Below, piece by piece: positions 7,353 to 14,154 of a DNA stretch of 64,000 nt. The notes beneath the pieces are model-generated. The model made no database searches. It was not told where the DNA came from and saw only the letters and a program-made list of their open reading frames with translations. Made by a program: the position numbers and the translations under genes. Every line of letters starts with the position of its first letter. The stretch's first letter is position 1. Source of the DNA: Streptomyces cylindrosporus (lineage in GTDB: Bacteria > Actinomycetota > Actinomycetes > Streptomycetales > Streptomycetaceae); assembly GCF_022698165.1 (NCBI RefSeq), contig NZ_JALDAY010000018.1:62001-126000 (forward strand), given 5' to 3'.

Positions 7353-8239
7353 GGACGATGGACCTGCCCCTGGTCGTCGGCGTGGACGGCTCCGAGCCGA
7401 GCCTGCGGGCCGTGGACTGGGCGGCCGACGAGGCCGTGCTGCGCGGGATCGGGCTGCGGGTGGTGTACGCCTCGCTGTGGGAGCGCTACGAGGGCGGCTC
7501 GCTCTCGGAGGACCTCGGCAAGCCGTCCGAGGAGGTGCTCGCCGAGGACGTCGTCGAGAGCGCCGCCCGGCGGGCCCGGGAGCGCCACCCCGACCTGAAG
7601 GTGACGCCGGTGGTACTGCCGGAGGAGCCCGAGTACGCCCTGGTGCACGAGGGACGGCAGGCCTCCGCGGTGGTCGTGGGCAGCCGTGGCCGCAGCGGCG
7701 TCGCAGAGTTCCTGCTGGGCTCCGTCAGCCTCACCGTCGCAGCGCAGGCCGACTGCCCGGTGATCGTGCTGCGCGGCAATCAGGACAAGCAGGCGGTGCC
7801 CGGCACCCACGGCCGGGTCGTCCTGGGCGTGGGGGAGGACGGCGCCGAGTCGCCGGCCGTGCGCTTCGCCGTGGGCGAGGCCCAGCTGCGGGGGGTGCCT
7901 CTGGAGGCCGTACGGGCCTGGCGGTGCCCCGCGCACGAGACCACCGACCACCCGCTCATGGCCGGCGAACCCGCCCGGCTGCACGAGCAGCGGGCGGCGG
8001 AGGCCCTGGACGGGGCGCTGCACGACGTCCCGGCGGACGCCGATGTGCACCGGCGCACCGTCGAGGGTCACGCCCGCCGCGTGCTGGCCGACCTCTCGCA
8101 CGACGCCGACCTGCTGGTCGTGGGCGCCAAGCGCCGGGAGGGGCACTTCGGGCTCCAGCTCGGCCGGGTCACCCACGCGGCACTGCACCACTCGGCCTGC
8201 CCGGTCGCGGTCGTACCGGGCCCGGTGCGACCGAAGTGA
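7349..8239 (+). CDS. Universal stress protein, tandem Usp domains
   Basis: The protein has 296 residues with two Usp domains. The first has an intact nucleotide motif (GSRGRSGVAEFLLGS). The second (GAKRREGHFGLQLGR) is altered. The GTG at 7349 overlaps the TGA of adh; an ATG three codons on (7358) is an alternative start. It closes the operon and ends 5 bp before the convergent PPK2 gene. Confidence 0.94.
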   Translation: MRTMDLPLVVGVDGSEPSLRAVDWAADEAVLRGIGLRVVYASLWERYEGGSLSEDLGKPSEEVLAEDVVESAARRARERHPDLKVTPVVLPEEPEYALVHEGRQASAVVVGSRGRSGVAEFLLGSVSLTVAAQADCPVIVLRGNQDKQAVPGTHGRVVLGVGEDGAESPAVRFAVGEAQLRGVPLEAVRAWRCPAHETTDHPLMAGEPARLHEQRAAEALDGALHDVPADADVHRRTVEGHARRVLADLSHDADLLVVGAKRREGHFGLQLGRVTHAALHHSACPVAVVPGPVRPK

Positions 8240-8244
8240 CCCGG

Positions 8245-9048
8245 CTACAGGCTCGCCGCGTGATCGGGGACGTACGTCTGCAGATCACGCGGCGGGCGCT
8301 GGTAGCCGGTCGACGCCGGCCGCTCCGGCAACTCCAGCACCGGCGGTGGAACGTCGTGATAGGGCAGGGAGCCCAGCAGATGGGCGATCATGTTCAGCCG
8401 CGCCCGGCGCTTGTCGTCGCTCTCCACCACGAACCACGGCGCCTCACTGATGTCCGTGTGCACCAGCATCTCGTCCTTGGCCCGGGAGTACGCCTCCCAG
8501 CGCGTGATCGACTCCAGGTCCATCGGCGACAGCTTCCAGCGCCGTACCGGATCGTCCAGCCGGCGCCGGAAGCGCTCCTGCTGCTCGGTGTCGCTCACCG
8601 AGAACCAGTACTTGCGCAGCAGGATCCGGTCCTCCACCAGCATCCGCTCGAAAATCGGGCATTGCCGCAGGAAGAGTTGGTACTCCTCCTTGGTGCAGAA
8701 GCCCATCACATGCTCGACGCCGGCCCGGTTGTACCAGGACCGGTCGAACAGCACGATCTCCCCGGCGGCCGGCAGATGCTCCACGTACCGCTGGAAGTAC
8801 CACTGGGTGCGCTCGCGCTCCGTCGGCTTGGGCAGCGCCGCGATGCGCGCCACCCGCGGGTTCAGATGCTCCGCCACCCGCTTGATGGTGCCTCCCTTGC
8901 CCGCCGCGTCCCTCCCCTCGAAGATGACGACAAGGCGGGCGCCCTCGGCGCGCACCCACTCCTGAAGCTTCACCAGCTCCGTCTGCAGCCGCAGCAGTTC
9001 CTTCTCGTACGTCTTGCGCGGCAGCGTCGCCGCCTTCTTGCCGGCCAT
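8245..9048 (-). CDS. ppk2: Polyphosphate kinase 2
   Basis: The protein has 267 residues of the P-loop PPK2 family, which transfers phosphate between polyphosphate and nucleoside diphosphates. Walker A is GRDAAGKGG (about 47-55), the Walker B/lid region is LFDRSWYNRAGVEHVMG, and KYWFSVSDTEQ and RWEAYSRAKDEML complete the signature. The ATG at 9048 gives a normal length for the single-domain class. Most such enzymes run toward making ATP or GTP from polyphosphate, fitting an energy-starvation island. It is divergent from phosphoketolase with only 51 bp between the two starts, and no island box is visible there. Confidence 0.95.
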   Translation of the reverse strand: MAGKKAATLPRKTYEKELLRLQTELVKLQEWVRAEGARLVVIFEGRDAAGKGGTIKRVAEHLNPRVARIAALPKPTERERTQWYFQRYVEHLPAAGEIVLFDRSWYNRAGVEHVMGFCTKEEYQLFLRQCPIFERMLVEDRILLRKYWFSVSDTEQQERFRRRLDDPVRRWKLSPMDLESITRWEAYSRAKDEMLVHTDISEAPWFVVESDDKRRARLNMIAHLLGSLPYHDVPPPVLELPERPASTGYQRPPRDLQTYVPDHAASL

Positions 9049-9099
9049 GCCGCCTCCACCACCCGCTGAGCCACGTCGATGACTTCCGGAGTCAATCCC

Positions 9100-11481
9100 A
9101 TGCCCAAGGTCGAACACCAGAACGCCACCGTACTTTCCGACGAGGAACTGCGCACCCTGGACATGCACTGGAGGGCCGCCAACTACCTGTCCGCCGGGCA
9201 GATCTACCTGATGGCCAACCCCCTGCTGCGCGAACCCCTGAAGCCGGAGCACATCAAGCCGCGGCTGCTGGGCCACTGGGGCACCTCGCCCGGCCTCAAC
9301 CTCGTCTACACCCACCTCAACCGGGTCATCAAGGCCCGCGGCATCGACGCCCTGTGCATCTGGGGCCCCGGGCACGGCGGACCGTCGGTGGTGGCCAACT
9401 CCTGGCTGGAGGGCACCTACAGCCAGACCTATCCCGACGTCGGCCGGGACGAGGCCGGCATGGGACGCCTGTTCCGGCAGTTCTCCTTCCCCGGCGGAGT
9501 GCCGAGCCACGTGGCACCGGAGACCCCCGGCTCCATCCACGAGGGCGGCGAGCTGGGCTACTCGCTCTCGCACGCCTACGGCGCGGCCCTCGACAACCCG
9601 GACCTGCTGGTCGCCTGCGTGGTCGGCGACGGCGAGGCGGAGACCGGGCCGCTGGCCGCGTCCTGGCACTCCAACAAGTTCCTCGACCCCGTCCACGACG
9701 GGGCCGTCCTGCCGATCCTCCACCTCAACGGCTACAAGATCGCCAACCCGACCGTGCTCTCCCGCCTCCCCGAGCACGAACTCGACGAGCTGCTGCGCGG
9801 CTACGGACACTCGCCCATCCACGTCAGCGGCGACGACCCGGCCACCGTCCACCGGGCGATGGCCGAGGCCATGGACACCGCCCTGGACCGCATCGCCCTG
9901 CTCCAGCAGTCGGCCCGCGAGGACGGAGTGGCGGAGCGCGCGCACTGGCCCGTCATCGTCCTGCGCACCCCCAAGGGCTGGACCGGCCCCGCCGAGGTCG
10001 ACGGCGTTCCGGTCGAGGGCACCTGGCGCGCCCATCAGGTCCCGCTGGCCGGTGTCCGCGAGAACCCGGACCACCTGCGGCAGCTGGAGCAGTGGCTGCT
10101 CTCCTACCGCCCCGAGGAGCTCTTCGACGCCGACGGCCGTCCCGTCGCCGACGCCCTCGCCTGCGTACCCGAGGGCACGCACCGCCTCGGTGCCACCCCG
10201 CACGCCAACGGCGGCCTGCTCGTACGGGATCTGCCCGTCCCGTCCCTCGACGACTTCGCCGTACCCGTCGACAAGCCGGGCAGCACGCTGCACGAGCCCA
10301 CCCGCGTCCTCGGTGACCTCCTCGAAAAGGTCATGGAGGACACCTCGGCGCGCCGCGACTTCCGCGTCGTGGGCCCCGACGAGACCGCCTCCAACCGGCT
10401 CCAGGCCGTCTTCGACGCCAGCGGCAAGGCCTGGCAGGCCCAGCACCTCCCGGTCGACGAACACCTCGACCGGCACGGCCGCGTGATGGAGATCCTCTCC
10501 GAACACACCTGCCAGGGCTGGCTGGAGGGCTACCTCCTCACCGGCAGGCACGGACTGTTCTCCTGCTACGAGGCCTTCGTGCACATCGTCGACTCGATGG
10601 TCAACCAGCACATCAAGTGGCTGCGCACATCACGGCAGTTGCCGTGGCGCGCCCCGATCGCCTCCCTCAACTACCTGCTCACCTCGCATGTGTGGCGCCA
10701 GGACCACAACGGCTTCTCCCACCAGGACCCCGGCTTCGTCGACCACGTCCTCAACAAGAGCCCCGAGGTCGTACGGGTCTACCTGCCGCCGGACGCCAAC
10801 ACGCTGCTGTCGGTCGCCGACCACGCGCTGCGCAGCCGGGACTACGTGAACGTGATCGTGGCCGGGAAGCAGCCCTGCTTCGACTGGCTGTCGATGGACC
10901 AGGCCCGCGCCCACTGCGCGCGCGGAGCCGGCATCTGGGAGTGGGCCGGCACCGAGAACGGCGGCGAGCCCGATGTCGTCCTCGCCTGCGCGGGCGACGT
11001 CCCCACCCAGGAGATCCTCGCCGCCGCCCAGCTGCTCCGCCGCCACCTGCCCGAACTCGCGGTCCGCGTGGTCAACGTCGTCGACATGGCCCGGCTGATG
11101 CCGCGCGAGGAACACCCGCACGGCATGAGCGACTTCGAGTACGACGGCCTGTTCACCCAGGACAAGCCGGTGATCTTCGCCTACCACGGCTACCCCTGGC
11201 TGATCCACCGCCTCGCCTACCGGCGCACCGGCCACCGGAACCTGCACGTGCGCGGCTACAAGGAGTCCGGCACCACGACCACGCCGTTCGACATGGTCGT
11301 CCGCAACGACCTGGACCGCTACCGGCTGGTCATGGACGTGATCGACCGGGTGCCGGGTCTCGCGGTGCGCGCCGCGGCCGTACGCCAGCGCATGGAGGAC
11401 GCGCGCCAGCGCCACCACGACTGGATCCGCGAGCACGGCACCGACCTGCCGGAGGTCGCGGACTGGACGTGGAACGGCTGA
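9100..11481 (+). CDS. Phosphoketolase (xylulose-5-P/fructose-6-P type)
   Basis: The protein has 793 residues, normal for the family. It is a thiamine-diphosphate enzyme cleaving xylulose-5-P or fructose-6-P to acetyl phosphate plus glyceraldehyde-3-P or erythrose-4-P. Signature stretches include GHWGTSPGLNLVYTHLNR, GDGEAETGPLAASWHSNKF and TSHVWRQDHNGFSHQDPG. I chose the ATG at 9100 because GGAG lies 8 nt upstream; an in-frame ATG at 9079 has no such site. With an ADP-forming synthetase-like protein and alcohol dehydrogenase on the island, it suggests a bypass from sugar phosphate to acetate or ethanol. A strong hairpin follows the stop. Confidence 0.95.
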   Translation: MPKVEHQNATVLSDEELRTLDMHWRAANYLSAGQIYLMANPLLREPLKPEHIKPRLLGHWGTSPGLNLVYTHLNRVIKARGIDALCIWGPGHGGPSVVANSWLEGTYSQTYPDVGRDEAGMGRLFRQFSFPGGVPSHVAPETPGSIHEGGELGYSLSHAYGAALDNPDLLVACVVGDGEAETGPLAASWHSNKFLDPVHDGAVLPILHLNGYKIANPTVLSRLPEHELDELLRGYGHSPIHVSGDDPATVHRAMAEAMDTALDRIALLQQSAREDGVAERAHWPVIVLRTPKGWTGPAEVDGVPVEGTWRAHQVPLAGVRENPDHLRQLEQWLLSYRPEELFDADGRPVADALACVPEGTHRLGATPHANGGLLVRDLPVPSLDDFAVPVDKPGSTLHEPTRVLGDLLEKVMEDTSARRDFRVVGPDETASNRLQAVFDASGKAWQAQHLPVDEHLDRHGRVMEILSEHTCQGWLEGYLLTGRHGLFSCYEAFVHIVDSMVNQHIKWLRTSRQLPWRAPIASLNYLLTSHVWRQDHNGFSHQDPGFVDHVLNKSPEVVRVYLPPDANTLLSVADHALRSRDYVNVIVAGKQPCFDWLSMDQARAHCARGAGIWEWAGTENGGEPDVVLACAGDVPTQEILAAAQLLRRHLPELAVRVVNVVDMARLMPREEHPHGMSDFEYDGLFTQDKPVIFAYHGYPWLIHRLAYRRTGHRNLHVRGYKESGTTTTPFDMVVRNDLDRYRLVMDVIDRVPGLAVRAAAVRQRMEDARQRHHDWIREHGTDLPEVADWTWNG

Positions 11482-11494
11482 GCCGGCGCTGACG

Positions 11495-11534
11495 GGGCCG
11501 TCGGGGCGGGTCGCCGAACCTGCCCCGACGGCCC
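11495..11534 (+). terminator. Terminator hairpin after phosphoketolase gene
   Basis: Arms GGGCCGTCGGGGC (11495-11507) and GCCCCGACGGCCC (11522-11534) pair perfectly over 13 bp. The loop is 14 nt, and TTCGA follows. Confidence 0.75.
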
Positions 11535-11542
11535 TTCGACGG

Positions 11543-11589
11543 GGACCGGTCGGCCCATGTGCGCCCCGCCGGCGTGACCGACGCTGAAG
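11543..11589 (+). promoter_or_regulatory. Island promoter module for CNB gene at 11650
   Basis: The box GGACCGGTCGGCCC (11543-11556) is exact, followed by AT and a 23-nt spacer to the core element GACGCTGAAG (11580-11589). The expected distal box position overlaps the upstream terminator and is not recognisable. Confidence 0.72.
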
Positions 11590-11649
11590 GCAGGCGATGT
11601 CCACCGGTGACGACCGCAGCGTCGGCCCGGCGCAGGAGGAGGCGCAGCC

Positions 11650-12114
11650 ATGACCACCGCGACCACACCCCGCATGACCAGGAACCTCCCCGCCGTCTAC
11701 CGGGGACGGCTGATGAGCCTGGCGCACGACGTGCGCTACCCGCCGGACACCCGCCTGTTCAACGAGGGCGGCCGGGCGGACCACTTCTGGATCGTCGACT
11801 CGGGCGCCGTCGCGCTCGACATGCGCGTACCCGGACGCCGCGCCGCCGTGATCGACAGCGTGGGCGCCGGTGAGCTCCTCGGCTGGTCCTGGCTGTACAC
11901 CCCGCACTCGTGGCGGTTCGGCGCCCGCACGGTGGGGCCGGTGCGGGCCCACGAGTTCGACGCCGCGGCCGTCCGGCGGATGTGCGAGGACGACCCCGAG
12001 ATGGGGCGCGCGATCGCCCTGTGGGTCGGCGAAGCCGTGGCCCGCAGGCTGAACGCGGCCCGGACCCGGCTGCTGGACCTGTACGCCCCCTACGGCAGCG
12101 GCGCCCGGGGCTGA
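11650..12114 (+). CDS. Cyclic-nucleotide-binding-fold protein without DNA-binding domain
   Basis: The protein has 154 residues, a close paralogue of 2488-2952. LFNEGGRADHFWIVDSG and the altered cassette GELLGWSWLYTPHSWRFGA are present; the Arg that contacts the cyclic phosphate in Crp-type proteins is not in its usual place. The C-terminal helix ends in RLLDLYAPYGSG, nearly identical to the paralogue. The ATG at 11650 follows AGGAGGAGGCGCAGCC. It is transcribed alone or with the Rv1733c-like gene 108 bp downstream, which has its own module. Function unknown. Confidence 0.88.
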   Translation: MTTATTPRMTRNLPAVYRGRLMSLAHDVRYPPDTRLFNEGGRADHFWIVDSGAVALDMRVPGRRAAVIDSVGAGELLGWSWLYTPHSWRFGARTVGPVRAHEFDAAAVRRMCEDDPEMGRAIALWVGEAVARRLNAARTRLLDLYAPYGSGARG

Positions 12115-12129
12115 CCGGGTCCGTCGCAC

Positions 12130-12198
12130 GGCCGTCCGGCCCCGGACCATGCCTGGTCGGCCTCTGCGCAGCCGCCCGCGCACGTGAGACATTCGAGG
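12130..12198 (+). promoter_or_regulatory. Island promoter module for Rv1733c-like gene
   Basis: The distal box CGGCCGTCCGGCCC (12130-12143) has one mismatch. A degenerate proximal box lies at 12151-12164, 21 bp on. A 24-nt spacer leads to GACATTCGAG (12189-12198). Confidence 0.6.
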
Positions 12199-12222
12199 TG
12201 AGAGGCGAGGGGGTGTGACCCC

Positions 12223-12822
12223 ATGACGCGGACGCGTGCCACCCGGGTGAAGAAGGTGCCGCTGTGGCGATGGCGGCACAATCCCCTGCGGCGCAGCAGC
12301 GACCGCGTGGAGGCCTGGATCGTGCTCGCCGCCTGGTTCGTGGCCCTGGTGGGCGGCCTGCTCGCCGGCGTGGCGGCGGACGCCGGGATGGCGGACAGCC
12401 TCGCCGCACGGCGCGCGTCCGTGCACACCGTGTCGGCCGTGCTCACCGGGAACGCGCCCAAGAGCGCGACCGTGACGACGGCCGGCGGCAGCGGTGACAC
12501 GGTGTGGGCGAAGGTGCGCTGGAGTGGCGCCGACGGATCCACACACACCGGCATGGCGAGGGTCGCGACGGGCAGCACGGCGGGAACGTCGGTCAAGGTC
12601 TGGGTCGACACCCGCAACCGCCTGGTGACCAGCCCGCCCACCGCCCTGGAGGCGAGGCTGCAGTCGGCGCTCGCCGGTGTGCTGGTCGCGTTCGGCACCG
12701 GCGGCGCGGCGGCGGGCTGCGCCTGCTTGGCACGCTTCCGGCTGGACCGGCGGCGGATGCGGGCCTGGGAGGCGGAGTGGAAGCGGGTCGGCCCCCAGTG
12801 GCGCAAGAAGATGAACGGCTGA
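12223..12822 (+). CDS. Rv1733c-family membrane protein
   Basis: The protein has 199 residues. An N-terminal basic segment (WRWRHNPLRRSSDRVEAW) leads to a first transmembrane helix (about 27-51). An extracytoplasmic domain of about 90 residues (VTTAGGSGDTVWAKVRWSG) follows, then a second helix (about 148-172) and a basic tail ending in EWKRVGPQWRKK. The layout matches the Rv1733c family, a DosR-regulon antigen of unknown function in M. tuberculosis. A close paralogue is at 38761-39360. A GTG three codons upstream is out of context; the ATG at 12223 fits the paralogue. Confidence 0.85.
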   Translation: MTRTRATRVKKVPLWRWRHNPLRRSSDRVEAWIVLAAWFVALVGGLLAGVAADAGMADSLAARRASVHTVSAVLTGNAPKSATVTTAGGSGDTVWAKVRWSGADGSTHTGMARVATGSTAGTSVKVWVDTRNRLVTSPPTALEARLQSALAGVLVAFGTGGAAAGCACLARFRLDRRRMRAWEAEWKRVGPQWRKKMNG

Positions 12823-12841
12823 CCCGGCCGGAAGAGGGGGC

Positions 12842-13498
12842 TCACTGGAAGATCGCGTGCACCTCGTCCTCCGTGGCGCTGTGCGAGACCACCAGGACCT
12901 CGTCGCCCTCCCGCAGCTCCAGCTCCGGCGTGGGGGCCAGCGGCTCGCCGGCACGGACGACCGTGGCGACGACCAGTCCCGGCGGCACGGCCACCTCGGC
13001 CAGCGCGTGACCGGCGGCCTGGGAATGCGCGCCGATGGTCGTCTCGATCACGTTGACACCCGCCTTGCTCAGCCGCAGCAGGGCCACCGTGTCGCTGGCG
13101 CTGGTCGCCTCCTCGATGAGGGAGACGAGCGGCGCGGCGGCCGGTACGGCGGCGTCGACGCCCCAGTGATGGGTGAACAGCCAGGCGTTCTCCTCGTCGT
13201 TGACGCGTGCGATGACCCGGGGGACCTTGAACTGGCGTTTGGCGAGCAGGCTGACGACCAGGTTGTCCTCGTCCTCGCCGGTGGCGGCCACCACCAGGTC
13301 GGCGGCGTGGGCGCCCGCGTCCTCCAGGACCGCGGGCTCGCAGGCGTCACCGATGCGCAGAACCGCGGGGACATTGCCCTGGAGCGCGGCGACCCGGTCG
13401 TCGTCCTGGTCCACGAGCGTGACCTGGTTGCGGGCGCCGCCGAGGACCTCGGCGATCTGGGTACCGAGGCGCCCGGCCCCGGCGACGATGACCTTCAT
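12842..13498 (-). CDS. TrkA-type NAD-binding/RCK protein
   Basis: The protein has 218 residues. An N-terminal Rossmann TrkA_N domain (1-125) has GAGRLG and acidic residues (VDQDDDR) after the second strand. A C-terminal TrkA_C domain (about 140-218) follows. Such proteins gate K+ channels or transporters in response to NAD(H) or nucleotides. Its ATG overlaps the TGA of the second TrkA gene (ATGA). No potassium channel or TrkH gene is in the window, so the partner is elsewhere or is the P-type ATPase next door; that is speculation. Confidence 0.92.
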   Translation of the reverse strand: MKVIVAGAGRLGTQIAEVLGGARNQVTLVDQDDDRVAALQGNVPAVLRIGDACEPAVLEDAGAHAADLVVAATGEDEDNLVVSLLAKRQFKVPRVIARVNDEENAWLFTHHWGVDAAVPAAAPLVSLIEEATSASDTVALLRLSKAGVNVIETTIGAHSQAAGHALAEVAVPPGLVVATVVRAGEPLAPTPELELREGDEVLVVSHSATEDEVHAIFQ

Positions 13499-14154
13499 GT
13501 GCCGAGCTCCTTGTCCAGGAAGCCGCGCAGCCGGCCGAGGGCGTCGGCGGCGACGGCGAACGTGATCAGGTCGTCCGCTTCCGCGGGCGTGTGGGCTGTG
13601 GGCAGGAACGACCGTCCGCCGCGGGTGACCTCGACGACCCGGATCTCGCCGTCGACCTCCAGATCGCCCATCCGCCGGCCGGTGAGGTAGGCGGGCAGCC
13701 GGGAGCGCAGCAGCATCGTCTCGCCGTTGCCGAAGTCCAGTTCCGGGGTGAGATGGCGGTGCAGCAGCATCTGGTGGAGCTGGTGCACCGTCCAGCGCAC
13801 GCTGGCGATCGTCGGGATGCCGAGGTCGCGGTAGATGTCGGCGCGCCTCGGGTCGTAGATGCGGGCCAGCACGATCGGCACCCGGTACGTCTCCTTCGCC
13901 GTGCGGGCGCTGACGATGTTGGTGTTGTCGCCGGAGGTGACGGCGACGAAGGCGTCGGCGAGTCCGACGCCCGCGGATTCGAGCAGCGTGCGGCTGAAGC
14001 CGTTGCCGTGCAGCACCTGTCCGCGGAAGCCCTCCGGCAGCAGTCGCCGGGTCCTGGGGTCGCGGTCGATGACGCGTACGTCGTGGCCTTCGTTGACCAG
14101 CTGGACGGCGAGCGCGGAACCGACCCGGCCGCAGCCCACCACGATGACCCTCAT
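13495..14154 (-). CDS. TrkA-type NAD-binding/RCK protein
   Basis: The protein has 219 residues with the same architecture as its neighbour. The Rossmann motif is GCGRVG (8-13) with VIDRDPRTRR. A TrkA_C region follows about residue 135. The pair resembles the CeoB/CeoC (Rv2691/Rv2692) pair of mycobacteria, encoded as two separate subunits. Both ends overlap neighbours (4-bp ATGA on each side), so it belongs to one operon with the P-type ATPase. Probable role: nucleotide-sensitive regulator of ion flux. Confidence 0.92.
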   Translation of the reverse strand: MRVIVVGCGRVGSALAVQLVNEGHDVRVIDRDPRTRRLLPEGFRGQVLHGNGFSRTLLESAGVGLADAFVAVTSGDNTNIVSARTAKETYRVPIVLARIYDPRRADIYRDLGIPTIASVRWTVHQLHQMLLHRHLTPELDFGNGETMLLRSRLPAYLTGRRMGDLEVDGEIRVVEVTRGGRSFLPTAHTPAEADDLITFAVAADALGRLRGFLDKELGT

